Shown piece after piece: positions 35,212-43,676 of a DNA stretch of 64,000 nt. The position numbers and the translations under genes were made by a program. The notes under the pieces are model-generated. The model had not been told where the DNA came from. It searched no databases and saw only the letters and a program-made list of their open reading frames with translations. Origin of the DNA: JAVJUV01 sp047314965 (GTDB taxonomy: Bacteria; Pseudomonadota; Alphaproteobacteria; Rhodobacterales; Rhodobacteraceae); NCBI RefSeq assembly GCF_047314965.1, contig NZ_JBLBVK010000053.1, positions 1 through 64,000 of the forward strand, written 5' to 3'. How positions within the stretch are numbered: position 1 is the first letter of the stretch; the number at the start of each line of letters is the position of its first letter.

Positions 35212-35991
35212 TCAGGCCGGAACGGCCTCGGCTGGAGGCTCCTTGGCCCCCGTCATGAAGGCCACCGCGTCGGACATCGTATAGTCCTTAGGGTCAACGA
35301 CGCACAGCCGCTTGCCCAGCCGGTGGATGTGGATGCGGTCCGCCAGTTCGAAGACATGGGGCATGTTGTGGCTGATCAGGATGATCGGGATACCCCGAGA
35401 CCGAACGTCCTGGATCAGTTCCAGAACCCGCCGGCTTTCCTTAACACCAAGCGCCGCCGTCGGCTCGTCGAGGATGATCACCTTCGAGCCGAACGCCGCC
35501 GCGCGCGCCACGGCCACGCCCTGACGCTGCCCACCCGACAGTGTTTCCACGGCCTGGTTGATGTTCTGGATCGTCATGAGACCCAATTCCGTCAGCTTCT
35601 CCCGCGCGATCTTTTCCATCGCGGGCCGGTCAAGCTGCCGCAACCACTTGCCCATGAAGCCGGGTTTGCGAATTTCGCGCCCCATGAACATGTTGTCTGC
35701 AATCGACAGGGCCGGGCTGACGGCGAGCGTCTGATAAACGGTCTCGATGCCATGCGCCCGGGCCTCGATGGGGTTCTCGAACCTGACCGGCTTGCCGTCC
35801 AGGTACACTTCCCCCTCGTCGGGTTGAATGGCGCCCGACAAGGCCTTGATCAGCGTCGATTTTCCGGCTCCGTTATCGCCAATGACCGCAAGGATCTCGT
35901 CGCTCCTTAACTCGAAGTCGCAGTGGTCCAGAGCTGTCACTCGGCCATAACGCTTGACCAGGTTCTTTCCTGTGAGAATGGGCTCGCTCAT
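35212..35991 (-). CDS. frcA: Sugar ABC importer, ATP-binding subunit (FrcA-like)
   Basis: A single-domain ATPase of 259 residues for a CUT2-type sugar importer. Walker A GDNGAGKST is at residues 38-46, then the signature TLSGGQRQGVAVAR, Walker B VIILDEPTAALG and the switch HNMP. CUT2 systems usually have a double ATPase of about 500 residues; the Frc family uses this single-domain form, which supports the assignment. The start overlaps the frcC stop by four bases. Confidence 0.9.
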   Translation of the reverse strand: MSEPILTGKNLVKRYGRVTALDHCDFELRSDEILAVIGDNGAGKSTLIKALSGAIQPDEGEVYLDGKPVRFENPIEARAHGIETVYQTLAVSPALSIADNMFMGREIRKPGFMGKWLRQLDRPAMEKIAREKLTELGLMTIQNINQAVETLSGGQRQGVAVARAAAFGSKVIILDEPTAALGVKESRRVLELIQDVRSRGIPIILISHNMPHVFELADRIHIHRLGKRLCVVDPKDYTMSDAVAFMTGAKEPPAEAVPA

Positions 35992-37058
35992 CCGGATACC
36001 TTTCTAATCCATTGGTCAACGGTTACAGCGGCGATGATCAGCACACCGATCAGAAGGAAGGTCCATTGCGCATCCGCGCCCGCCAGACGCAGCCCCATCT
36101 CGAAGACGCCGACGATCAGCGCGCCAAGGAACATGCCGATGATCGACCCCCGGCCGCCGAACAGCGATATGCCTCCGATCACCACGGCGGTGATCGACTG
36201 GATATTGCCCTGCATCCCTGTCGAGGCCCCCGGAGAGATCGCGCCGAACCGACCGATCGCCACCCATGCAGCGATACCGCAAAGAAGCCCCGCGACGGTA
36301 TAGACCTGAATCAGAACCTTGTCGGTGTTCACCCCCGCCAGTTCGGCGGCCTCCTTGTCATCGCCGACGGCATAGACGTGCCTCCCCCACGCCGTACTCG
36401 ACAGAATATAGGCAAAGATCCCGACAAGGATCAGGAAAGCCACCACGCCATAGGTCACGCGCGCGCCGCCGATCGTGAACAGCTCGCCCCAGAACTGCAG
36501 CGACGGGGCCTCGGCCTCGATATCCTGGCTCCGGATCGTTTCGTTCCGCGAATAGATATAGTTCGCCGCCAGAATGATCTGCCACGTGCCCAGCGTCACG
36601 ATGAAGGGCGGCAGGCGCAGCCGTGCGACCATCCAGCCGTTGGCAAATCCCATCATCGCGCCCGCGGCCAGCCCGATCAGGATCGACAGCTCGGCCGGAA
36701 TGCCATAGCGGAACGAGAAATTTCCCATGATCACCGTGATGAACACCAGCATCGCGCCCACCGACAGGTCGATACCGGCGGTGATGATCACCAGCGCCTG
36801 TGCGATGCCCAGAATGCCGACGATGCCCACCTGCTGAAGGATCAGCGACAGGGTGCCGACACGCCAGAAATTCGGATTGATCAGACCGAACGCGATGATC
36901 GCGGCGATGATTACGATCAGCGGAACAAGGAACGGATACTTGTGCAAAAGACTGTGGACCGTACCGAAAAACCCGGTGTCGTGACCATCGAACTCGGCCA
37001 CGGCCTCCTCCCGGCGCGTCTTTACGGACTCCTCGTAACTGTCGGAATCGGCTGCCAT
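35988..37058 (-). CDS. frcC: Sugar ABC importer, permease subunit (FrcC-like)
   Basis: This 356-residue inner-membrane permease of the BPD_transp_2 (RbsC-like) family has a cytoplasmic N-terminus of about 45 residues, then eight to ten helices. VIITAGIDLSVGAML and AVVIGGISLFGGRGSIIGM are the family's diagnostic loops. It forms the channel of a CUT2-type importer with FrcA and FrcB; fructose, ribose or mannose is the likely substrate range by analogy with Sinorhizobium Frc. A stem-loop with a T-run lies between frcB and this gene. Confidence 0.92.
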   Translation of the reverse strand: MAADSDSYEESVKTRREEAVAEFDGHDTGFFGTVHSLLHKYPFLVPLIVIIAAIIAFGLINPNFWRVGTLSLILQQVGIVGILGIAQALVIITAGIDLSVGAMLVFITVIMGNFSFRYGIPAELSILIGLAAGAMMGFANGWMVARLRLPPFIVTLGTWQIILAANYIYSRNETIRSQDIEAEAPSLQFWGELFTIGGARVTYGVVAFLILVGIFAYILSSTAWGRHVYAVGDDKEAAELAGVNTDKVLIQVYTVAGLLCGIAAWVAIGRFGAISPGASTGMQGNIQSITAVVIGGISLFGGRGSIIGMFLGALIVGVFEMGLRLAGADAQWTFLLIGVLIIAAVTVDQWIRKVSG

Positions 37059-37094
37059 GCTCCCCTCCCCAGAGATAATTCAGGCAATAGAAAA

Positions 37095-37116
37095 GGGGCG
37101 GGCCGAAACCCGCCCC
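37095..37116 (-). terminator. Intercistronic stem-loop between frcB and frcC
   Basis: GGGGCGGG and CCCGCCCC pair across a six-base loop; on the minus strand the stem is followed by TTTTCTATT. Inside an operon such a structure is likely to be a partial terminator or mRNA stabiliser that gives more binding protein than permease. Confidence 0.7.
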
Positions 37117-37151
37117 CTGATATCAAGACTGCACTCAAGTGATCCCTTGGA

Positions 37152-38183
37152 TCAACCCCAGCAGAGCTCGAGACCTTCGGCAACGCTGATCGACGGCACG
37201 CCGTCGACCGGCTTGTCGGTGATCAGCGCGACACCGGTGTCGAAGAAGTTCTTGCCTTCGGTCGGCGCCGGCTTCTCGCCGGTGTCGGCGAAGGTGCGGA
37301 TCGCCTCGACGCCAAGTTTCGCCATCAGAAGCGGGTACTGCTGCGAGGTGGCGTCGATGATGCCGGCTTCGACATCCTTCACGCCCGGGCAGCCGCCGTC
37401 GACGCCGGTGATGATGACGTCATCGGCCTGAATGCCCATCGCCTTCATGGCTTCCCACGCGCCCGAAGCGGCGGGCTCGTTGATCGAGTAGACGACGTTG
37501 ATGTCGGGATCGATGGCCAGAAGGTTCTCCATCGCCTTGCGGCCGCCTTCCGGGTTGCCCTCGGTGACGTCGTTGCCGACGATGCGCGGATCGTCCTCGT
37601 CGCCCCAGCGGTTCGGGTCGTTCAGCTCGATGCCGAAGCCATGCATGAAGCCCTGGTTCCGCAGCACGCCAACCGTCGGCTGAGCCGGGTTGATGTTCAG
37701 ACCAGCGATCTTCGCATTCGCCGCCCCCTCTTCGCCCAGCGTCGCACGCGCCCAGGCACCGGCAAGACGGCCGGCTTCGAAGTTGTCGGTGGCGAAGGTC
37801 ATGTCGGCGGTTTCGATCGGCGCAAACGGCGTGTCGAGCGCGATCACCAGAACCCCGGCGTCACGTGCAGCGGTCACGGCCGCGACAAGCGAGTCCGGAA
37901 TGGACGGGGTGATCAGGATACCGCTCGCACCGTTGGCGACGCAGGTTTCGATCGCGGTGATCTGCGACTCAAAGTCGGTGTCGAACTTGCCCGAGAACGT
38001 CGAGAGTTCCACGCTCTGCTCTTCCGCAGCCTGCTGCGCACCTTCGCGCATCTTGACGAAGAACGGGTTGGTTTCGGTTTTTGTGATCAGGCAAGCGCTG
38101 ACCGAATGGCTTCCGGCATAGGCACTGCTCGCAGCGATCGCGAGCGCAGCAGCGGATGCACCAAGTGTAAGAATTTTCTTCAA
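37152..38183 (-). CDS. frcB: Sugar ABC importer, periplasmic binding protein (FrcB-like)
   Basis: The 343-residue binding protein starts at TTG 38183, supported by GGGAGGA upstream and by the signal peptide LKKILTLGASAAALAIAASS ending near AYA. The mature part is a type-1 periplasmic sugar-binding fold: ACLITKTETNPFF at the start, VLVIALDTPFAP in the hinge and VIITGVDGGCPG near the end. It delivers a pentose or hexose, probably fructose, to FrcC/FrcA. It is the first gene of the operon and is divergent from the ROK regulator gene across a strong dyad. Confidence 0.9.
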   Translation of the reverse strand: MKKILTLGASAAALAIAASSAYAGSHSVSACLITKTETNPFFVKMREGAQQAAEEQSVELSTFSGKFDTDFESQITAIETCVANGASGILITPSIPDSLVAAVTAARDAGVLVIALDTPFAPIETADMTFATDNFEAGRLAGAWARATLGEEGAANAKIAGLNINPAQPTVGVLRNQGFMHGFGIELNDPNRWGDEDDPRIVGNDVTEGNPEGGRKAMENLLAIDPDINVVYSINEPAASGAWEAMKAMGIQADDVIITGVDGGCPGVKDVEAGIIDATSQQYPLLMAKLGVEAIRTFADTGEKPAPTEGKNFFDTGVALITDKPVDGVPSISVAEGLELCWG

Positions 38184-38280
38184 GGCTAGTCCTCCCAAGA
38201 CTTGTTTGTGGTCGTTCGACCTTAGAGCACGCGCTCCAAGGCACGTGTCGTGGCAACAGGAAAAACAAATTCCCAACATC

Positions 38281-38316
38281 TGTCAATAAATAAATCAACT
38301 TTATTTATTATTGACA
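38281..38316. promoter_or_regulatory. Probable ROK operator with divergent promoter -35 boxes
   Basis: Left arm TGTCAATAAATAAA (38281-38294) and right arm TTTATTTATTATTGACA (38300-38316) are reverse complements apart from a three-base insertion. Each arm ends outward in TTGACA, the ideal -35 hexamer, one for frcB on the minus strand and one for the ROK gene on the plus strand. No good -10 boxes are obvious. NagC/Mlc-type ROK repressors bind AT-rich dyads of the TTTATT/AATAAA kind, so binding here could block both promoters at once. Confidence 0.7.
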
Positions 38317-38361
38317 AAAGCCCCCGCCACTCGCAGTCTCCTGCGACAAGGGAGGACGCTC

Positions 38362-39567
38362 GTGCATCGGGTCGAAACAGCCGAATCTTATCAGCTTTCT
38401 GGCGTAAAAGGCTCGAATCAAAGCGGAATTCGCGCACACAACGAACGACTTCTGTTAACGATCCTTCGGCAGGGCGGCCCCATGGCGAAGGCAGACATCG
38501 CACGATCCACCGGACTTTCCGCGCAGACCGTCTCGAACATCATGCGTAGCCTTGAGGATGACGGGCTGATCGTCAAGGGCGAGCCGCAGCGTGGCCGTGT
38601 CGGCCAGCCCTCGATCCCGATCTCACTGGCGGAAGACGGGGCGTTTTTCTGGGGCATGAAGATCGGCCGGCGCAGTACAGAGCTGGTTCTGATCAACTTT
38701 CTCGGAAAGGTTATCGCGTCGGCCCATCGCACCTATCGCTACCCGACGCCCGAAGACACGGTGCAATTCGCCCGCAAGTCGGTCACTCGAATCGTCAACA
38801 CCCTCACAAGTGTGCAACGAGAAAAGATCGCCGGCTTCGGCATCGCAATGCCTTTCCAGATCTGGCGCTGGGCGCGGGAAATCAACGTCGCGCCGGAGAC
38901 CATGTCCGCCTGGAGGACTTTCGACGTCGCCGAGGCTTTGGAAGACATTTGCGGCTGTCCGGTCTTCCTTGAAAACGACGCATCCGCAGCATGCGGTGCC
39001 GAACTTGTTTTCGGCGATGCCACCCTGCCGCGGGATTTCCTGTATTTCTATGTCGGCTACTTCATCGGTGGCGGCGTCTCCCTTGGCGGACGCCTCTTTA
39101 CCGGTCCGACCGGCAATGCCGGCGCGATCGGCCCTATGCCGGTTATGGATCAAGCTGGGCAGCCAACCCAGCTTCTCGAGGCGGCCTCGCTGTCGTGTCT
39201 CGAACGTGAAGTGCAAGCGGCGCACGGCGACAGTGAAAGCCTTTGGGCATCAACGGAAAGCTGGAACGTCCCCGAAGACGTCTTGCGCGACTGGGTGAAC
39301 ACCACGGCAAACGGTCTGTCGCAGGCCATCGTGTCGGCCCTTTCGATCATAGACTTTGAAGCCATCCTGATCGACGGCTGGATGCCCGTCAGCCTCCGGG
39401 CCAGCCTCGTCGCAGCCACTCGCGACAAGCTCGAAACGGCGAACATGACTGGCCTCAACAAGCCGCAGATCCGCGAAGGCAGCATCGGGCCGGACGCCCG
39501 CGCGCTCGGAGCCGCAAGCCTGCCTCTGTCGCACCGGTTCCTGCTGGACAGCCGGGCTTCGGTCTAG
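38362..39567 (+). CDS. ROK-family transcriptional regulator (FrcR-like)
   Basis: This 401-residue regulator starts at GTG 38362, with GGAGG six bases upstream. Its winged HTH is at about residues 28-80 (LLLTILRQGGPMAKADIARS, LSAQTVSNIMRSLED). The ROK kinase-like domain follows (AFFWGMKIGRRSTELVLI, VFLENDASAACGAELVFG). The canonical ROK zinc site (GHxxVD, CxCGxxGCxE) is missing, so it resembles the zinc-less subgroup. It probably represses frcBCA when sugar is absent. Just 41 bases separate its stop from the reductive dehalogenase-like gene. Confidence 0.9.
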   Translation: MHRVETAESYQLSGVKGSNQSGIRAHNERLLLTILRQGGPMAKADIARSTGLSAQTVSNIMRSLEDDGLIVKGEPQRGRVGQPSIPISLAEDGAFFWGMKIGRRSTELVLINFLGKVIASAHRTYRYPTPEDTVQFARKSVTRIVNTLTSVQREKIAGFGIAMPFQIWRWAREINVAPETMSAWRTFDVAEALEDICGCPVFLENDASAACGAELVFGDATLPRDFLYFYVGYFIGGGVSLGGRLFTGPTGNAGAIGPMPVMDQAGQPTQLLEAASLSCLEREVQAAHGDSESLWASTESWNVPEDVLRDWVNTTANGLSQAIVSALSIIDFEAILIDGWMPVSLRASLVAATRDKLETANMTGLNKPQIREGSIGPDARALGAASLPLSHRFLLDSRASV

Positions 39568-39571
39568 GCTT

Positions 39572-39605
39572 GCCCAGACCGGCGCAGACGGCGTAGCGTC
39601 TGGGC
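39572..39605 (+). promoter_or_regulatory. Inverted repeat over the translation start region of the dehalogenase gene
   Basis: GCCCAGAC (39572-39579) and GTCTGGGC (39598-39605) are perfect reverse complements separated by 18 bases. The right arm ends four bases before the ATG at 39609, where a ribosome site would lie; no standard one is visible. The repeat may be a protein operator or an RNA hairpin that limits translation. Confidence 0.5.
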
Positions 39606-39608
39606 GAC

Positions 39609-42600
39609 ATGAGCATCCGTTTTTTCTCCGACAAGACCCGACCGGTCCATCTTGGCCCCTACCCGCTGGAAAGACTTGCCCGGCAGGACAGCGCCGTGCT
39701 CGCAGGGGTTCCCGCACCCGCGCCGCTGGAATTCCGGCGCCCCAAGACGCCCGCCAGCCTTGTGAACGCCATGGCCGAATACCAGGCGATGATGGACGCG
39801 ATCCGGGACGGACTGGTGAACAAGGCGCGTGCCGAGTGTCCGGGCGATCCGACCGAACGGGCCAATCACCTGAAAGCCTTCGGGTATTTTTCCGACGCCG
39901 CGATGATCGGCATCTGCCGGCTTCCGGCGGAGGCGCATCTGAGCGAGCCATGGCGCAATCCGGATATCGACCGTCTGGCCAATGACCTAAAGACCCGTCA
40001 GACCAAGACGCTGGCCTCGGGCATCGACATGATCATGGCCGATCTGAAGGAGTCGATGGAGGCCCCGCCCTCGACGATTGACGGCCACACCCATGCGATT
40101 GTCTTCCTCTACGACTTCCCCCGCGACCCACGTGGCGGCGAAGCCGGCACCGAATGGCTGGACGACGCACAGGCGCACCGGGCCTGCCTCCGGGCCTCGG
40201 AAACCGCCGTGGTGCTGGCCAACTACATCCGCCTTCTGGGCTGGGACGCCAAGGCCCACACCGGAACCTCCTCCGACGTCGACCTGAACCGCCTGACGGT
40301 CGAGGCCGGCCTCGCAGTCCCTCAGGACGGCCGGCTCGTGAACCCGTTTGCCGGCGACCGCTTCGGTGTCGCCGCGCTGACCACGAGTTTCGAGATGGCC
40401 CCAGACCGCCCCCTCTCCCGTCGCCAACCGATCCTGGGTCCCCGATGGTGGCTGGGCTATCGCACCCGGAAGAACGCCTTGAACCGCGACCCGTTCGAGA
40501 AACGCCGCTTCCACGAAGGCCCACACCCGTTCGAAACGCTGAAGCGCGTGGATGACCCCACCACCTTCATCGACGAACCCCGCGTCGCCCGCGTGCCCAA
40601 GCGCACCGACATGTTCGCGCGCGCCCAGTTCGGCGACCTTGGCAAGACGGTCCAGGACGGCGCCAGAAACGGCCACTACGCCCGCAAGGCCGCGCCCTCC
40701 GCCGCCGAGCGCCGGATGCTCGGCGCTTTTGTCCTGTTGCAGGACGGCGAACCCTCAGCGGGTGCAAGGCCGGATGACGCCTGGCGCAATGCCTTGGCGA
40801 TCAAGGTCGCCAGCTACTTCCTTGGCGTCGATGCCGTCGGCATCTCGCGCTGCCCGGACTGGGCGTGGTACTCCCACGACGCCACCGGCGCGCCCATCGA
40901 CCCGCCTCACGATCAGGCGATCTCGATGATCATCGACCAGGGCTACGAGACGATGGAGGGCGCTTCCGGCGACGACTGGATCAGCGTCGCGCAATCCATG
41001 CGCGCCTACCTGCGCTTCTCGCTTCTGGGCGGCGTTATCGCCAAACAAATCAGAAACCTCGGCTACAAGGCAAAGGCACACACCGTGCTTGATGGCGAGG
41101 TCCTGCAGCCGCCGCTCCTTCTCCTCTCCGGTCTGGGCGAGGTCTCCCGCATTGGCGAGGTAATCCTGAACCCCTTCCTCGGCCCGCGCCTGAAGTCCGG
41201 CGTCGTCACCACCGACATGCCGCTGGCCCACGACAAGCCCATCGATTTCGGCCTGCAAAAGTTCTGCAAGGCCTGCAACAAATGCGCCCGCGAATGCCCG
41301 TCCGGGGCGATCACCGCCGGGCCGAAGCTGATGTTTAACGGCTACGAGATCTGGAAATCCGACAGCCAGCGCTGCGCCACCTACCGGATCACGACGCCGG
41401 GCGGCGCGATGTGCGGACGCTGCATGAAGACCTGCCCGTGGAACCTCGAAGGCATCTTCGCCGAGAAACCGTTCCGCTGGGCCGCGATGAACATCCCGCA
41501 ACTCGCTCCGTCATTGGCGAAACTCGACGACAAGCTGGGGCGCGGCGGGCTGAACCCGGTCAAGAAATGGTGGTGGGATCTCGAAATCGAGGACGACGGC
41601 GGCTATCGCCCGACGAAGAAAGAGATCAACGCCCGCGACCTGCAACGCGATCTCGACCTGAAATACGAGGACCAGACGCTCGCCGTCTACCCCGCGCCGC
41701 TGACCCCGCCGCCCTGGCCCTACCCCTATCCCATGGACCGCGAAAAGGGAATCGAAGCCTATCAGGCCATGATCACTGCCGAGGAATACAAGGATCGGCT
41801 GGCCAAGGGACAGGCCGACAGCATCGTCCACAAGGTACCCGACTGGTCCGATCCTCCCGTTGTTCGCGTCACCGTCTCGAAGGTCGAGAAGATGTCGGAC
41901 GACATCACCAAGTACGAATTCCGCGATACCGACGGGCGCGACCTGCCCGAATGGACCGCGGGCGCGCACCTGGATATCGTCGTGGCGCCCGAGTATCTCC
42001 GGCAGTACTCCATGTCAGGCGATCCTGCGGACCGCTCAAAATACCAGATCGGCGTCCTGCGCGAGGATGCGGGGCGCGGCGGCTCGAAGCTGATGCATCG
42101 TATCTTCGCCGAAGGCCGCCGGGTCTTCATCTCGAAGCCCATCAACCATTTCCCGCTGGACGAGACCGCCACCCGCACCTTCCTGATGGGCGGAGGCATC
42201 GGCGTGACGCCGATGATCGCCATGGGCCACCGCCTGCATGCCCTGGGCGCCGATTTCGTGCTGCACTATTCGGTCAAGACCCGTGCAACGGCGGGCTATC
42301 TGAACGACCTCGCTCAGGTCCCATGGGCCGACCGCGTCTCGCTCCATGTCTCGGACGAAGGCACACGTGCGGATCTCGATCACTTGTTGTCAGGGCATCA
42401 GGAAGGCTGGCATGTCTACACCTGCGGGCCTGACCGCTACATGCAGAGCGTCATAGAAGCCGCTGAAAGACAAGGATTTCCCGAAGAGTCACGGCATCTC
42501 GAATACTTCTCGGTCCCCGAGGTTCCCGACTACGAGAACCATCCTTTCACATTGCGCCTCACCCGCTCGAACCGCGACGTTCAGGTCGCGGCCGACGAAT

Positions 42601-42806
42601 CCGCGACAGACGCGCTGGCGCGCATCGGCATCCATGTAGATGTGAAATGCTCCGACGGCATTTGCGGTGTCTGCAAATGCGGCCTTGTCTCGGGCGACGT
42701 GGAACACCGCGACTTCGTGCTGTCGAAAGCCCAACGCAAGGACGCGATCATCCTCTGCCAGTCCCGCGCAGCGGAACCGGACGGTGTCATCGAGATTGAT
42801 CTCTGA
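39609..42806 (+). CDS. Self-sufficient reductive dehalogenase fused to a ferredoxin reductase
   Basis: This 1065-residue fusion has no Tat signal and should be cytoplasmic. Residues 1-620 form a cobalamin/Fe-S reductive dehalogenase module. Cluster 1 ligands are C553, C556, C559 and C563 (C-x2-C-x2-C-x3-CP); cluster 2 uses C589, C602, C605 and C609 (C-x12-C-x2-C-x3-CP). Y467, K529 and R593 are spaced 62 and 64 residues apart, the spacing I recall for the catalytic Tyr426/Lys488/Arg552 of Nitratireductor NpRdhA. Residues 760-1065 are a phthalate-dioxygenase-reductase-like unit: flavin motif R798-QYS, nucleotide motif GGGIG at 861-865, and [2Fe-2S] ligands C1014, C1019, C1022 and C1050. The substrate is unknown. 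No rdhB-type anchor gene is present. Confidence 0.88.
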   Translation: MSIRFFSDKTRPVHLGPYPLERLARQDSAVLAGVPAPAPLEFRRPKTPASLVNAMAEYQAMMDAIRDGLVNKARAECPGDPTERANHLKAFGYFSDAAMIGICRLPAEAHLSEPWRNPDIDRLANDLKTRQTKTLASGIDMIMADLKESMEAPPSTIDGHTHAIVFLYDFPRDPRGGEAGTEWLDDAQAHRACLRASETAVVLANYIRLLGWDAKAHTGTSSDVDLNRLTVEAGLAVPQDGRLVNPFAGDRFGVAALTTSFEMAPDRPLSRRQPILGPRWWLGYRTRKNALNRDPFEKRRFHEGPHPFETLKRVDDPTTFIDEPRVARVPKRTDMFARAQFGDLGKTVQDGARNGHYARKAAPSAAERRMLGAFVLLQDGEPSAGARPDDAWRNALAIKVASYFLGVDAVGISRCPDWAWYSHDATGAPIDPPHDQAISMIIDQGYETMEGASGDDWISVAQSMRAYLRFSLLGGVIAKQIRNLGYKAKAHTVLDGEVLQPPLLLLSGLGEVSRIGEVILNPFLGPRLKSGVVTTDMPLAHDKPIDFGLQKFCKACNKCARECPSGAITAGPKLMFNGYEIWKSDSQRCATYRITTPGGAMCGRCMKTCPWNLEGIFAEKPFRWAAMNIPQLAPSLAKLDDKLGRGGLNPVKKWWWDLEIEDDGGYRPTKKEINARDLQRDLDLKYEDQTLAVYPAPLTPPPWPYPYPMDREKGIEAYQAMITAEEYKDRLAKGQADSIVHKVPDWSDPPVVRVTVSKVEKMSDDITKYEFRDTDGRDLPEWTAGAHLDIVVAPEYLRQYSMSGDPADRSKYQIGVLREDAGRGGSKLMHRIFAEGRRVFISKPINHFPLDETATRTFLMGGGIGVTPMIAMGHRLHALGADFVLHYSVKTRATAGYLNDLAQVPWADRVSLHVSDEGTRADLDHLLSGHQEGWHVYTCGPDRYMQSVIEAAERQGFPEESRHLEYFSVPEVPDYENHPFTLRLTRSNRDVQVAADESATDALARIGIHVDVKCSDGICGVCKCGLVSGDVEHRDFVLSKAQRKDAIILCQSRAAEPDGVIEIDL

Positions 42807-43676
42807 TCAGAGACGGCCCCTCGCCCGACCGGATTCTTCCGGAGCCGCAGACAGGATCCGATACATCAGTTCCTGCATCCCCGACACTTCGGTCTTCGAA
42901 TAGATCGAACGCAGATGCGAGCGAATAGTCGACTCCGAAAGGCCAAGTTCGTCGGTCAATGCCTTCACCGAAAGCCCGCGCGACAGCATCACGCAGACGC
43001 GGAATTCGGCCCGCGTCAGTTTCGCCGGATTGGACATTCCAAGGATCGGCGCATCCGGCTTCAGCTTGCTGGCCGCTGCGGCCTGACGGGCACGGATCAT
43101 CCGGTCGTCCATCTGGGCCTGCGTCACCAGCCCGGCTTTACGCCCGGCCCACGCGCGAACGAGGGTCGGCATCAGCGACTCGAGCTCCAGCTTTTCGCTG
43201 TAGGCCAGATCCCGCGTGAAGTGGAATTCGAGATAATCCTGCTGTTGCAGGTTGCCTTCAAGAGCAACCACCACGATCTCGCGCATGTTGCGCGCGGCAC
43301 GCCAGTTCTCAAGCGTCTGAGTGGTTACCCAGCTTGAATCCTCGACGTGGTCCGACAGGAACCAGATCGTCGATGTACGGGCCTTCGTGAACAGGTACCC
43401 CATGACGTCCTGACACAAGGGACGGCTCAGCTTGACGGAGTCCGCGTTCGAGTTCTGTGCGTCATGGATACAAACGGCCCGCGGCCTCTCCTGACCGCGA
43501 TGAAGCCGCGACAAGACCGCAGCCTCTGCCCGGAAACCCGTGGCCAATGATGTCAGTGCATCCTGCAGCGGCATGGAGCCATGAAGCCCACCACACCAGC
43601 TCGCGATACCGTCAAGGACCCTCAGGTCCGGGCCGTACTTGTCGGCCCTAAATTCGCCGCCATCCCTCTCAAACAA
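42807..43676 (-). CDS. LuxR-family regulator
   Basis: This protein of 289 residues has a C-terminal LuxR-type HTH at about 215-275 (KLTRAEFRVCVMLSRGLSVK, LGLSESTIRSHLRSIYSKTEV). The N-terminal 200 residues are not a recognisable autoinducer domain. The first codon is TTG 43676, supported by GGGAG seven bases upstream; there is no ATG near it. Its stop abuts that of the dehalogenase gene (42806/42807), the two being convergent. No luxI-type gene is in the window. It may control the dehalogenase or the island to its right, but this is only positional. Confidence 0.85.
   Translation of the reverse strand: MFERDGGEFRADKYGPDLRVLDGIASWCGGLHGSMPLQDALTSLATGFRAEAAVLSRLHRGQERPRAVCIHDAQNSNADSVKLSRPLCQDVMGYLFTKARTSTIWFLSDHVEDSSWVTTQTLENWRAARNMREIVVVALEGNLQQQDYLEFHFTRDLAYSEKLELESLMPTLVRAWAGRKAGLVTQAQMDDRMIRARQAAAASKLKPDAPILGMSNPAKLTRAEFRVCVMLSRGLSVKALTDELGLSESTIRSHLRSIYSKTEVSGMQELMYRILSAAPEESGRARGRL

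Noticed and set aside
42807..43676. Quorum-sensing circuit
   Set aside because: The LuxR protein has no recognisable autoinducer domain and there is no luxI-type synthase gene in the window.
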